Source: Rotaria sp. Silwood1 (Eukaryota; Rotifera; Eurotatoria; Philodinida; Philodinidae). From it: a DNA stretch of 64,000 nt. The position numbers were made by a program, and so were the translations under genes. Location: positions 2,090,188 to 2,154,187 of the forward strand of contig CAJNOP010000013.1 of the NCBI GenBank assembly GCA_905250075.1, written 5' to 3'. Every line of letters starts with the position of its first letter. Positions within the stretch are counted from its first letter, which is position 1. Positions 1 through 12,358 of the stretch are shown in pieces. The notes under the pieces are model-generated. The model ran no database searches. It saw nothing but the letters and a program-made list of their open reading frames with translations, and was not told the origin of the DNA.

Positions 1-183
1 ATTTATATATATTTCAATAAATCGATCTTGATTGTAATCTTTTGAAATATACCAGCAAAGATCTTCAAACGCACCGTACATTTAAGATTTTTTAGTCTTT
101 CTTCTATTTTTCATCTGCTGTTCAAAACAACACTCTAGGATGTTTGTTTAAATTTTAATCAACATAGTTCAGTGCAAGTGTCT

Positions 184-528
184 ATGGTTATAAACATTAT
201 AATCGAAAAAATTTTATTGGTGGACAACTTTGAGTCATCTATAATTACAAAACGAACTCTATCAGTTGAATTTGATAGAGAAACAGTAAATGAAGATTGT
301 ATGAATGAGATTTCTAAATTCTTTTATGAAACTGGTACTTGAGCAGATAACTAACATTTTAAACTTGCTACATGAATGACAGAAGAAATCGATGAAGTTT
401 ATATTACTAATAGGGGTATATTGACAGAAAGTGGTCTCATTGTTTGAAATATTTTTTCAAATTGTATTCAGAATTTTGATGGATTTAGTAAATGGTACAA
501 TACGAGGAAGAAACAATATTCCTGTCTT
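184..528 (+). pseudogene. possible decayed coding remnant
   Basis: One reading frame runs from an ATG at 184 for about 115 codons and is broken only by in-frame stops (TGA at 340, TAA at 352, then two more TGA), with no frameshift needed. Between the stops the residue mix is protein-like, for example MTEEIDEVYITNRGILTE near 373-426. I do not recognise the family. No splice sites rescue it convincingly. It may be an old gene or element fragment, or chance in AT-rich DNA. Confidence 0.25.
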
Positions 529-597
529 TAGCCTACCTTGTGATGTAGGGCACTGCCTAACGGTAGATTTGATAGTCCGATATGCTTCTAACAGTAA

Positions 598-880
598 ATA
601 CTAGCTGTAGCTCTGAACAGAAGCTTGGGCGGATATAGAGTTCTTATACTCTATTGCTTGAGTTCGTGATATACACTAACTAACTACAAGAGCAGGTCTA
701 TCTCACAACTTACTTGGCATGTTATCGGACAGGTCATCAGAGATCAACAGCCGTTAGTTACTTGTCTAGAGTCACTCTATAATTGGTGATACCAAATTTC
801 GGTCACAGAGTCTCACGGATATGTGCCGAACTATGTAGTCACTTGGCTATGGTAGCTCGTGGTTCAACAAAATGGCATGT
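598..880 (+). repeat. degenerate dispersed repeat, copy A
   Basis: Shares an ordered series of blocks with copies near 3.6, 23.9 and 58.9 kb: a GAACAGAAG-like block, then CACTAACTAACTACAAGAG, CTCACAACTTA, a CCGTTAGT-type block, GAGTCACTCTAT, TGGTGATACC, and a closing block containing TAGTCAC. Only short stretches are identical, so the family is old. No coding capacity or clear terminal repeats are visible. Confidence 0.7.
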
Positions 881-1494
881 CATCGTATTTGGACAATGAA
901 ATACATTAGTTTCAAGATAAGATTTTCCGCCATATGTAAACCCAAAGACATTAAGCTTTCCAATGAATTTCACACTAATCAAACTTAACATCTTTCGAAT
1001 TCTTTTTATAGTAATACATGAAAGACAATGTATGCAATACCAACTTTTTTACATTATCTAATTTCTATGTCATTTAAAATAATAAATTCTTTTTAGATCA
1101 CAAGAGAAACATAATACACGTATTTTTTATAATCATTTTCTAGTCATCCATCATGTTATCTATCCATAACTGTCTCCTTTCGTCACTTGAAATATACATT
1201 TCATGTTGATTTTTACCATCTATTTGATATCATCACATGAAAATTTCTTCTCTATACGATAGAAGCCTTTAATCTAATAAATACTGTCGTCATTCATCGA
1301 TCTCTCCTACACGGAATACAGTATAAGAAAAAAACAATCTAAACACATTGTATCTTTATATACACAAGTACCAATAAAACACAATATCATCTCCTAGTTG
1401 GCAAGTATCATCAATGTTTTATCTAGAAAAAAAAAGAAAAAAACTATTGAATATTTATTTTTACAGAAATCTCATTGAAATCGAAATAACGACA

Positions 1495-1921
1495 ATGAAA
1501 CAATTATTATTTTTGTATGTTATAATAGCAGTTTTCTGGATCATGGCAATGGCAAGACCAAATAATGAAGCTAATGATTTTGATGTCGGTAATTATTATA
1601 TTATTTAATATTATATATAAAAACAGTTCAGAGAATAAAAATTGTTTAATTTAGATCATGAGTTAGCAGTAGAATTCTTGAAAAGAACATTTTTTCATCC
1701 TGGAAAAACCAAATGCGAAGAACAAAAACGAGAAGCCTCTGAAAAATATGAAGAACGTTGTGAACCAAGTGTTAATAAACTTACTGGATCACGCTATTGT
1801 AAGTTTGATCTATTCTTTTCTTTTTTCATTGTTTGGTTTAATTTTTCGCTATATAGGTCCTGATATCAAAACATGGGCTGCTTTTCAGAACTATGAAATT
1901 GGCAGTGGTATGGGTCGTTAA
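1495..1921 (+). CDS. small secreted cysteine-containing peptide
   Basis: Three exons (1495-1588, 1655-1798, 1857-1921) joined at GT-AG introns give 100 residues in one frame. Residues 1-20 are a hydrophobic signal peptide (core LLFLYVIIAVFWIMA). The mature part is charged and probably helical, with three cysteines at about 52, 67 and 80; the odd number would allow a disulfide dimer. The chain ends GSGMGR. The family is not recognised. The start is the ATG just before the signal peptide; a tttttacag acceptor 28 bp upstream fits a 5' UTR intron or a trans-splice site. A TATA-like TTTATATA lies near 1353. AATAAA sits at 1930. A secreted role is inferred from the signal peptide only. Confidence 0.7.
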
Positions 1922-4104
1922 AGAAGAAAATAAAACATATTTTTCTGTGAACAATTCAGCTTAATTTTTCATATAAAAATGATAGAGAATGGTTGGTTTT
2001 CTTTTGCTTTTGATAAATAAACCTTTCCTACCTTTGTATATTGAGATTTTATATATTTTCAATCATGTAAGAAGTACAAAGAAAATTAATCAAATGGTAT
2101 TAATGATATATAAGATTTAATTCTTAGTAAAAAAGAAAAAAAAGTCGAATCATTTATCCTTACTCTAGAATTTAAATTTCTAGCAGCAGCATTGGCACCG
2201 AGATATTAGAATTTCATCAACAGCTGATATAGCTAATGAAAGTATTCAGAGTGTTAAAAATAATTAACAGAGCTAAGTGAACATACAACGTTACAGTTCT
2301 TCTGGGGTTTCATTTAAGTTTTATAATTTATTCATACAAGCAAATTTTAAACTTGAATAAATCGAAATTGTTTATTTTTCTATTGAATTCAATGAATTAT
2401 CTCTTATTGCAAAGAATATCATCAAACTATGATAAATGAACTGTTGATAGATGCATAAATTAATTTTAGAATATGAGACAAGAGCAAAAGAAGTATTTTT
2501 TTAAAGTCTAATAGTTAAAATTGATCTGCAACTAGAGATTTAGACCGATAGATTGTTACAAATAATTATCGAAAACTTCAACTGTCGCCGTCATTGATCT
2601 CAGTATTAAATATTTCATCTCTATCTACGACGATACAGACAATGGTTTCTGCTCTTCATCTAAAAAGGAAACCATTTATTTATATTGTGAGCAGTTAGTG
2701 AAATCTACTAGTTATCTTTAGACTTTCGTACTATGTTCAAGAGAAGATTAATCAATAAATGAATCAAATTTAGCGAATATTTCAAACAGTATTCAAATGA
2801 ATAATATTATTTGATTTCAAATTTATAGTTGATCATGAAATATAATAGCGCAAGCAGTTTTGGAGTACATAAAACAAAGCTTTGTAAAAAGAACTGATCA
2901 ATATTTTTTGCGAATCTCAATATCGATCATTCACTATCCTTAAATAAACCTCTACATAAATCACTATCAAAATAGTAAAACAAGTTCTAAAATCATCAAC
3001 TTAAATACATGAATCCATCCTTCTCGAAATTTTCAAAGTAATACTGGATGAAGTTTATTTTCATTATAGATTTTTATTTTGAATCCAGCCATATATTATA
3101 CACATATATTTTTCTTATATATTTATCGAAAAATTAATTAAATAAAAATTCTCCTAATTGTTGATATTTTCCAATATTGCTATCAATGTGATGTAATTCT
3201 AACTGGCTCTTATGAATTTTCATTGCAGAGTTGGTAGGCTGTTGCAATAATCAAACCTCTCGCTATAACGTATTTTCGTAGAAATAATGAACTTCGTCAT
3301 AGTTTTTTCTTCTGTAGTATATCAGTCTTTCGGATCGTTATGTATCTCTAAAATAGTCTATGTTTGATGCTTGTATGGCTCTTATGAAGTTAAATTCTAA
3401 TCTATTAAAACATTATAATATCGAAATCATTACAGATAATATAGTGTTAGAAATGCACAAATGTTTTATCATATCCATATATATGCGATACAAGCAGATT
3501 CTATGATATCGTAAGACAAAGTCGCCTGACTATTTATTATATATGCATATATCTGTCTTCCAAAAAAAACATAATCAGAAGGAAGACGAAGAATAACCCT
3601 GACTTTCGGCTACTTGACGATATAGATGTCTCTATGGACAGAAGGCGGGTATGATGCAGCATTCTAGGGCTTCTCATACACACTAACTAACTACAAGAGT
3701 AGATGTAGTCACAACTTAGCACGCTATGGGATCGGTGATCCGACACGAATAGCGTTTAGTAACATACCCAGAGTCACTCTATGGCTGGTGATACTGAAGT
3801 TTGCATACAGTACTTTGTGAGTATTTGTTAAACAAGATAACCATTCAGCCATAGTAGCAATTATAATTCATTATATACTACTTTCTTTTATTCTTTAGTT
3901 ATTTGTCATCAATTTATTTTGTTCTGATGAATACTAGTGACATCTCGAAAATATAAATATAAAAAATGTTTTTATTGGTTTGATCTGACTCTTCCACAAG
4001 CCATCCATCATTATCTTCTATCTTCACTTCAAAACATATTGATTTTGGTCAAACTTTTTTTAAAAATTTTTAGTATTTTGATTATTCAAAGCAAAAAAAC
4101 AATA
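1922..4104. other. intergenic, no gene seen
   Basis: AT-rich sequence between the secreted peptide and NOP14. It contains dispersed repeat copy B (3600-3876). No exon chain or RNA gene is apparent. Confidence 0.6.
3600..3876 (+). repeat. degenerate dispersed repeat, copy B
   Basis: Best match to copy A at 598-880. It has CACTAACTAACTACAAGAG at 3681-3699, TCACAACTTAGCA, GAGTCACTCTATGGC and TGGTGATACTGAA in the same order and at similar spacing. It ends near CAGCCATAGTAGCA. No open frame spans it. Confidence 0.7.
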
Positions 4105-7100
4105 ATGGTTAAGACAAAAACAAAATCTAAAAAACGTCGTACATATACAACTGATAAACATAATTCTAAAACTCGTGTTGATACAGTAAATAAAGTCAAT
4201 CCATTCGATCTACATGTTAATCGTTTAAAACATGATGTACTTGGTAAGCGACGTAATTATGAAAAAGGTGGTCAACCACTTAAATCTCGTTCACGTGGCA
4301 TTGAAAAAGTAATTTTTTATTTCATTAATTCATAGACATATATATATATATATATTTCTTTTTTTTTATTTTATAGAGAAAACGTACATTATTAAAAGAA
4401 TTAAATTCTGTATTTAAACAAAATACATTTATTGATCATCGTCTTGGTGAAAATGATCCAACATTAACCAATGATGAAAAATTAATGCAACGTTTAATTG
4501 CTGAACGAACTGTTTGTTATCTTTTTGTTTTTTTTTATTAAAAAAAGACAACAATTTTTTTTTTTCTTCATGTAAAATTGTTTCGTATAGAAAACTCGTC
4601 CTGGTAAAGAAAGTCGTTATAATTTAAATGATGAAGAAGATTTAACACATTATGGACAATCATTATCAAAATTTGATGAACTTAATCAAAAACCAATTAT
4701 TGATGATTATGATGATGATGATGATTTAAATAAAGGTCGTTTAAATTCTGAACATTTTTTTGGTGGTTTTAAATCTTCAAATGAACAACGTAAACCACAA
4801 ACAAAACAAGAATGGATTGATAATATGATTAAAAGTACAAAATTAGATAAATATGAACGTCAACGTGAAAATGAAAAACTTTATGATATGACACAAACAC
4901 TGGATGAACAATGGAAAGCATTAAGTACATTAATGGGTATTAAAGAAAAAAAATCTAAAGATATTAAAGAAAAATCTGATGATTATGATAAACTTGTTAA
5001 TTCATTAAGATTTGAAGCTAAAACAACAGTTTGTTATTTTAATTACTAATTTTCAAAATATATTCTTTTTTGTTTGTCTTTTTTTTTTTTTAAAGGGTGT
5101 ACCAATTAAAACAATTGAAGAAAAAGAAAAAGAAACAGCTGAACGATTAAAAACATTACAAGTAAATATAAATCTTTAGTTCATATTGAATTTTTATTTT
5201 TGTATTATAAAATAAAGGTTGAAGAAAATCAACGTATGGAACAACCAACATTAAAATCCATATTATCGAAAAATAAATCACAAGCACATATTTATGTTGA
5301 AGAATTAGATGAAAGGTTTGGCACAATATTTGATACTTATTAATACAAATAAGATTTTGATCTTTTTTTACTGATAGTTATTATATCATGGATGGATCAA
5401 AAAAATATGTTACATTTGAAGATGATGATAATGATAATAAGGTTGATAAGAATGAAACTGTATCAACGAATGAAACAGAAGAAAACGAAGATAATACAAC
5501 AATGATGAATAATGAAGATGAGGATGAAGAAGAAGATGAACAAACAGTAAATATTATAAAAATTTGAATGATCAAATTTCAATTTCTTTTTTGTATTTTA
5601 GACAAATGGTGATTTAATAGCAGAATATGAAGACAGTATGTCATTTAAATTTTTCTTGTTAGAAACACTACGATAGATTTTGAAAATCTTACCAAGGAAT
5701 CCAACTATGAAACACTAATCGAGTGAATTTCGGTATCACTAATAAAAGTTTACAAGTATTTGGACTCGTGTCCTACTGATGAAAAGTTATGACTGTTTTA
5801 CTGAATTTTCGACCTAAAATTCCTCCTATAGATGTGTCTATTGACTTCTAATATATATAAATGTAAGCTTAGAAATTTTCTTGAGACTCATCAGATGATC
5901 TTATGAAAGGCTTAAAACAATTGACTCCAACAATAGTTGATATCTTTGAAAACAAATTTAAAAAAAGTTAGTAAAAGCCCATTGCTTTACTATTCATCAT
6001 ATATTTGTTTTAGGTGTTTTAATAATTTCTTCACTAGTTTTGAAAAAAAAAATAGATACAATATTTCTAATGCAATTTTCAAAGAGAGTAAAAAAAAGTT
6101 TGGTCTTCATTCATAGTTTTTGACTTGTTTGAGATATATCCAAACAGAGAAAAATGAACAATCATTTGCAGTAGAAATTTTGACTTACAATTTTTGTTCT
6201 AACTCATTTTTGGATCTTTCAAAGATTATCTCATTACTCTCGAACAAAAACTAAGATCAAATTCCTAAGGTCATTTTTGGAAAGTATAAAATATGTCGAT
6301 CTTGATAAATAGCTTTTCACTACTCGAAAACACTTCCCAGAAAGCCAAAAATAAATTTGTTCGCTGCGAAATCTTCAAATCACCTGTTATCTTGAAAATT
6401 TCAGTCAAAAAGATTGTTCGTTTATCGAAATATTGAATTTCTAAGTAAACTCGATTTTTATGACATACAACTGGCGATCGACTATTTATTGGAATTTTAG
6501 TATCTCGACAAAGGAATATTCTTTTCATGGAAAACTTTCCGTAAAAAACAACAATAGAATCAAGATTGACAATACTTTTGATATAAAATGTAAATATTTG
6601 TTTTTTTCTCTCAATAAGCGTCATTAGTACTGCCAAACAGGGATAAGCAAAACGCGGTGTGACATCTCGGCGGGGCGGTGGCGGTGCACTGCTAAATTTT
6701 ACGGTTTCTCCGTGCATTGGAATTACTATTTTTTTTTCAGAGTACTGCCACATATCCCGAAATTCGGAAAAGTGTTCACTTTGACCGTATGAGATAGCAG
6801 TGTCCAAGGGCTGACAAATAGGAATTCTTAATCTGTCGCGGAATAGTCAGTCCCGCTGTGATAAGTCTAAGAAAAATTGGAATCGACCGTTGGTTGCCTC
6901 ACAGTCACACGATTCATGAAAGTCGAGGTAATACTTTTTTTAAAACAGTTTGTGCACGTAATTATTTCTTTTATAGCTTCTCGGGTGATAATGTGTGTCA
7001 GAGGAAGAAGTATCGTGAATATTCTATATTTTTAGCTATCATATTTACTGAACTGGGGGGGGGGGCGGGGGGGGAGAAACTAATGAGGAATTACTATTTC

Positions 7101-10100
7101 TCAGTCCTTGCACAGCCTTACTGCATTTACAACCACGCCCATGCTCCTTACTTATATGCATTGGAGTTATATAATGTCATACCCTGAAATAAAGAAGTAT
7201 TTATGAGAGTGACTACAAAATTATGATCCTTAAAAATATGTGGTTGGAAGATCGGGCGGGGCGCTATTTTAGCCGCCTCGCTCATCTCTGCTGCCAACTT
7301 CATTAAACTGTATTTTGAAGGAAAAAAATTTTCTATTTGATATATCTAATGAACTACCATAATACATATATCAAAATTTTACAACTAATTTTCTCCTCAA
7401 TGAATATTAAAATCTGAACACTTTAGTATAATTGTAACTCTCATTCATTTTACTAAACTATGTCTGTATGAAATTTTCTTTTTCGAACATTTTTGCTTTG
7501 TTATAGTTCCATCAGATATTGATAAACTTCAAACTCGTCTATCTGATGATAAAAATGCATTGAGCACTATTTGGAAACGAATTAATGATAAACGATTACC
7601 ACCAATACCAAAATCAGTTCTAAGTGTAAATTTGTTTTTTTTTTCTTTTTCTTTCTACAAAATTATTTAAAAAAATCCTTTTATTATTAATTTAGAATTA
7701 TTTTGATGTTTTACTTGATTATTATGAATCAGTCACATCGAATAAAATTTTATTAAATCAAATTGGTAAAAATCTTCTTCATCTCTTACAATTAGTTAAT
7801 AATGAACAAATAAAAACAAATATAATCAATCGATTAAAACAATATCATGTTACTTTAAGTGAACAAATTGAAAATGACAAATTTTATCAAGTGGATTTAT
7901 CATTTGTATGTGATGTTATTATTGTTTCTCTTGTTTCTTTTTGTTCTCAATGAAATTTTTATTTTCAAATTAGATTCTTTTTTTAAAATTAATTGCTCAT
8001 CTTTATCCAACATCAGATTTTTCTCATCCAATAACAACACCAGCAATAACATTACTTGTTCAAGCTATAAATCATGTATGAATTAATTTTAAAATATCTA
8101 AGAATATTTAAATGTTTGTTTTATTTTTCAAAGAGTTCTCTCAAATCTCTTAATTCATGTCGACAAGCATTATTTTTAATTGATTTAGTAAAACAAGTAA
8201 GACAATTTTAATGATTAAGAATTTTCTTTTTTTTTAAATAAATTTTTTTCTATAGTGGATATCAAAAAGTCATCGTTATGTACCAGAAGTAATTGTTTTA
8301 TTAATTAAATTAATTCAACTTGCATGTCCAATTGAAAAATTTCAATACTTTATATCCTTTTCATCGAAACAAATTGGAAATAATCAATTACTTGTTTTGA
8401 ATAAAAATAATGACTTGTAAGTTCAAAAAAAAAAAACCTTATTCATTATATATTGGCTTCGTAAGATCACTAGGAGAAAATTTTAGAAAATTAAAAGCAT
8501 CAATTGAATAGAATTTTGCTAGATATATATATAAGATACTATGTTATGACAAGAGAAAAGTTTTAGGAGTATCATGAACTTTGTAGTATCATTAAAAATT
8601 AGAGTCTCTTCGATCCAAAATTTTCGGTCTCGGACCCACCTGATGAGCTCTATGTAAGATTGCCTATGTAACAAAGAAGATGTAGTTTAAATACGTCTAA
8701 ATGACCTTTTTGTTTTAAAAGACAAAGTTTTCAATAAATGGAACTGTATTCATACTAATTTGTTTTTTGGAAACCGCTTGGCGTTCTGTTCATTAAGTCT
8801 AACGAGTTTTTTAAATAGATATGTTTGAAGATAAGTATTTGCTCTTTCATTTCGGATCGAATTTATAAATGTACTCATTGTTAGATTGAGTATTATTTGA
8901 GTCTCTCTGTCAAAGACACTTGCGTACACATTCTTGTCTCATACATACCATCTGCTGCTCTTGACCTTCAAATCCGTATTGAACACAGTTCATCATTCAT
9001 TTCTCAGCATCTTAAAGTAGCTTGCAATAACTTGACAACATTTGATTGAGTTTTTAAGAGTTATAAACTCATATTTTCAACGCTTGTAAATTGATTTTGA
9101 ACAAACTTTAGCGTGCCAAAACTTACTCAAACTATAAGCAAAAATTATCTCAAGTATATTCAATGAAATAACAAACATTCCTCTATGAAATAGATAGGTA
9201 ATGATTAGTTTGCTTCAAATCATTTATCAACTATGAGCATTTTGATATTCTATTGAGAAGAACGTCGCCTTCAATTGTGCAAAACAATCGATAATATAAC
9301 GTATGTAGTACGGGAGATAGCTGCTACAAAACACGTTAATTTCCTCCGTCCCAGCTTAAACTTCGCGATTCTGAGAGATCGACTCATAACTGCTAAACTC
9401 GAAGCCTTAGAGAAATGTTGAACCTGTATTGATTCAAACTCAATATTGTAAAATTTCTACAACGGCTAAAAAACGTGTTTATATTTGATCAGAATGCTTT
9501 TTGATAACCAGTTATTTGACTTCATTTCATTGATATGAATACAAATGTTACCCGAAACATGAACCTGACTATTTGTATTGCGCTAAAAAAACATTAAGAT
9601 CCTCTTACACATTATCTGAAAAGACATAGCTAAACCTTGTTTTTCTCATGGACTGGATAGCCTCCTCGTAGACACATGCTGTGGCTACCCGCTGATCATT
9701 GTGTTATTATTTCTAATTAGTGAGATTATGTACATCTATATACAAGGAACGCTTTGACTTGGAATATGTGTCAGACGATGGTTTTTTTCATAATTTTGAT
9801 TACTGTAATATGGCATCATATACCCTGATCAATCGAAACAGATATCGTTCATGGTTCATATTCTGTCAATAAACGGGACAAAATGGCAAATTTATGGCAG
9901 TAAACAGAATGCATTTTCACCTTATATGATCCGTAATCTCACTATTATACGACTCTATTTCTTCATCTAGTAACATGACGATCTTAAAACAACACCGATC
10001 TAGTTTACAGTAAAATACGAAACGTATAAATACTCTATTGTTCAACTAGGATGTAACAAAAAAAGCAAAGTGTTCATGTTTTATGAAAAATAAAGCTGGG

Positions 10101-11128
10101 ATGCTTGAAAAGTAGGATAGTATAGGACTGATTTAAAAACTATTAGAAATACAAAACGATTACGAAATCATATTATATATGAATTGAAAATATTTTTAGA
10201 TCCAATTCAACTCAACTAACCATTTTTGATACCAACGATCTAGATGATAATAATGATGAACATCGGTAAGAATCAACTATTTTCTTCATTATATCGAAAA
10301 CTAAAACAAGACAGTTTTAAATCCTAAGAAATTTGAACAATATCTTTTTCCTTTTCAAATTTTCAAATTATATTAAAACTCAAATTATTATTAATCGATC
10401 GAAATTGATTTATTTTCTATTACAGTGCACTCATTCTTCAAACATGTCTCAATCATCTAACTGATTTTCTTAAAATTTATCAATCACTTTCAGCAATTGT
10501 GGAAATCGCTGAACCATTTAAATCTTTTCTTATTACTATTGCTGATACATCCAAATGCAGTCATATATTAGTAAAACAAAAATTTTCTTTATTGTTTTTG
10601 TAAGTCTATTATGAATTGATTTAGTCTCAATGTCGAGAAATTGTAACTTTAATTGATACAATTCAAACAACATGTCTTACTAATCGTAAACATCTTGAAC
10701 AAGGCAAAGAACAGGCAAAAATGTTAAAATTATTTGAACCTCGTTTTGGACCAGTGTATGTTAAAAATTTAAGTTTCTGTTTTCTTTTTTTAAAATTTTT
10801 TTCGTTTTTGGGAAAATATAGATATGAAGGTAAAAAGAATAGTCGTCTACCGAAAGAATATGCTGAACGTTTACATATTCGACAAAAATACAAACGTGAA
10901 TTGAAATCCGCTACTCGTACACTTGTACTTGATAATCAATTTATAGCACGCGAAGAACTTAAACAACAAATGGAAAAGTATGTTTTTTTTTCTTGTTCTA
11001 GAATTTTATGTATTTACAACTTTCTATTTTTCTATAGAGATGCACAACGAAAACGCAAAGTCAAAGATATTCATGCACAATTATCAATGCAAGAAGGAGA
11101 ATATCGAAAATTGCAAAAAACCAAATAA
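4105..11128 (+). CDS. NOP14: nucleolar protein 14 (SSU processome component)
   Basis: Seventeen exons: 4105-4308, 4377-4511, 4591-5028, 5096-5161, 5218-5315, 5378-5546, 5602-5635, 7507-7625, 7696-7905, 7974-8075, 8134-8196, 8256-8416, 10200-10265, 10426-10570, 10625-10755, 10822-10977, 11038-11128. They give 795 residues in one frame; human NOP14 is about 857. Family marks: a basic N terminus, NPFDLHVNRLKHDVLGKR, then KRTLLKEL, the YNLNDEEDLTHYGQSL block, an acidic stretch encoded at 5417-5546, LYPTSDFSHPITTPA, and the conserved basic C terminus KYKRELKSATRTL...DNQFIAREEL...RKRKVKDI. NOP14 acts in the nucleolus with EMG1, NOC4 and UTP14-type factors in 18S rRNA maturation (family knowledge). 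Most introns are 50-75 bp; two are about 1.8 kb. Confidence 0.96.
5636..7506 (+). other. long NOP14 intron 7 with GC-rich insert
   Basis: A 1.87 kb GT-AG intron in a gene whose other introns are mostly 50-75 bp. The centre (about 6640-7290) is clearly GC-richer than the flanks, has a G11-C-G8 tract, and on the minus strand carries a 178-codon open frame (6271-6807) with no recognisable domain. Probably foreign repeat or element DNA inserted in an originally short intron. Confidence 0.6.
7055..7074 (+). repeat. poly-G tract (G11-C-G8)
   Basis: Eleven G, one C, eight G in a row: very unusual in this AT-rich window and able to form a G-quadruplex. It lies inside NOP14 intron 7. Confidence 0.9.
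8417..10199 (+). other. long NOP14 intron 12
   Basis: A 1.78 kb GT-AG intron. No exon, RNA gene or clear element termini are seen; the sequence looks like aged unique DNA. Confidence 0.5.
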
Positions 11129-11240
11129 TTGTTATTGTTGTTGTTTTTCATTGTTTTTCCAAATAGAAAAAAAATAACAAAATTAACATCTGTTTTTTTG
11201 TTTTGTTAAGTTTTTTGTTTTTTTTTGCTTGATTTTATAG
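11129..11240 (+). promoter_or_regulatory. 112 bp NOP14-HECA spacer with acceptor at the ATG
   Basis: A pyrimidine-rich run ends in tttatag directly abutting the HECA ATG at 11241. This fits a trans-splice acceptor in a two-gene transcript, or the end of a short 5' UTR intron. Bdelloid rotifers are known to use spliced-leader trans-splicing; its use here is inference. Confidence 0.45.
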
Positions 11241-12358
11241 ATGACAGACACCGATCGGTCTCAACCATTGAATGTACCTCGTGGTGGTCGTTCATCACGA
11301 TATCGTACACATAGTTCAGGTAGTTTATCATCTTCATTTGGTTCTCCATCGGGTTTAACCAATATAAACAATACTAATGGTGGAGCAACATCAGTACATA
11401 GTAAAAAGACCGCTTCTAGTTCTACTGGAAATAATACTATTGGTTCACTATCAACCTCGATGAGTACTGGTAATAATGCTGGAACATTACCTCAATTCGA
11501 TGAAAAACATGCTGCAGCTGGAAATATTTTTGAACATCGTCAAGATTGGTCAATACTTAATCGTCTTCCATTACATAAACGAAATGCAATACATATTCGT
11601 CTTGAAGATGAAGGTCCTTATGGAAATGATGAAACACGATGTTTTGTTTTATCTCAATTATCGATGGTCGGTTGTACAGATGTAACATGTACAGTTTGTG
11701 GTCAATCAATGGTTGTCTATGATCGTTATCCTCTTGTTGATGGTACACTTTTTTTAAGGTAAATATCTCGGAAATGACATTGTCACTGTGACATGACCAT
11801 TCTTCGACATCTGGAAAAGAATTATGATGTCGAATCACAGATAAGATATATGTATTTTTGGAGAAAATCAATTATATTGACATTAAATCATTGTTTAGTA
11901 ATTTGTTTTAACCTTTTTATTTTCTAGTCCTATCAAACATAGTGACAATGGAAAAGTTTCTATTGCTGTTTATCATAATGATCGACAACTATATTTACAT
12001 GGCATATGTCTTGAATGTTTATCCATGCGTTCATTACATGTACTTTGTCGTTTATGTAAGACTAAATTTAATTTTGATCCAATTATTTTCGGTACGCTTT
12101 ATTATTATGGTATGTTGATTAGTCTTTTGTTTATCTACTATTTGTTTTCTTTTCTTTTGTTGTATAGATCTGTTTGCAGCATTTCCATGTTGTCAAGCAA
12201 GATTATCATGTTCGAAATGTTTTCAACCAATTGTTTCAATTAAGGATGGTCTTATTAATTTTAGTAATTATTCATCTGAATTTGAATGTGGCCATTGTGG
12301 ATCAAAAAATCATCATTTTGTTAAACCATTTGATGAAACATTTGAAAAACGATTGTAA
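11241..12358 (+). CDS. HECA: Headcase (HECA) homologue
   Basis: Three exons (11241-11758, 11928-12109, 12168-12358) give 296 residues. Residues 1-85 are Ser/Thr/Gly/Asn-rich and probably disordered. The remainder has the Headcase-family cysteine pattern: CTVCGQSMVVYDRYPLVDGT, LYLHGICLECL, VLCRLC, then DLFAAFPCCQARLSCSKCFQ and ECGHCGSKNHH, which suggests zinc-binding knuckles. Headcase is a cytoplasmic regulator of imaginal and progenitor cell growth in flies, and HECA is its vertebrate homologue (family knowledge). The protein is shorter than human HECA (about 540 residues), mainly in linkers. It starts 112 bp after NOP14 on the same strand. An AATAAA at 12449-12454 follows the stop. Confidence 0.9.

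Noticed and set aside
6271..6807. 178-codon minus-strand frame called as a gene
   Set aside because: It lies in a NOP14 intron with no recognisable domain, codon pattern or splice logic; kept only as a finding.
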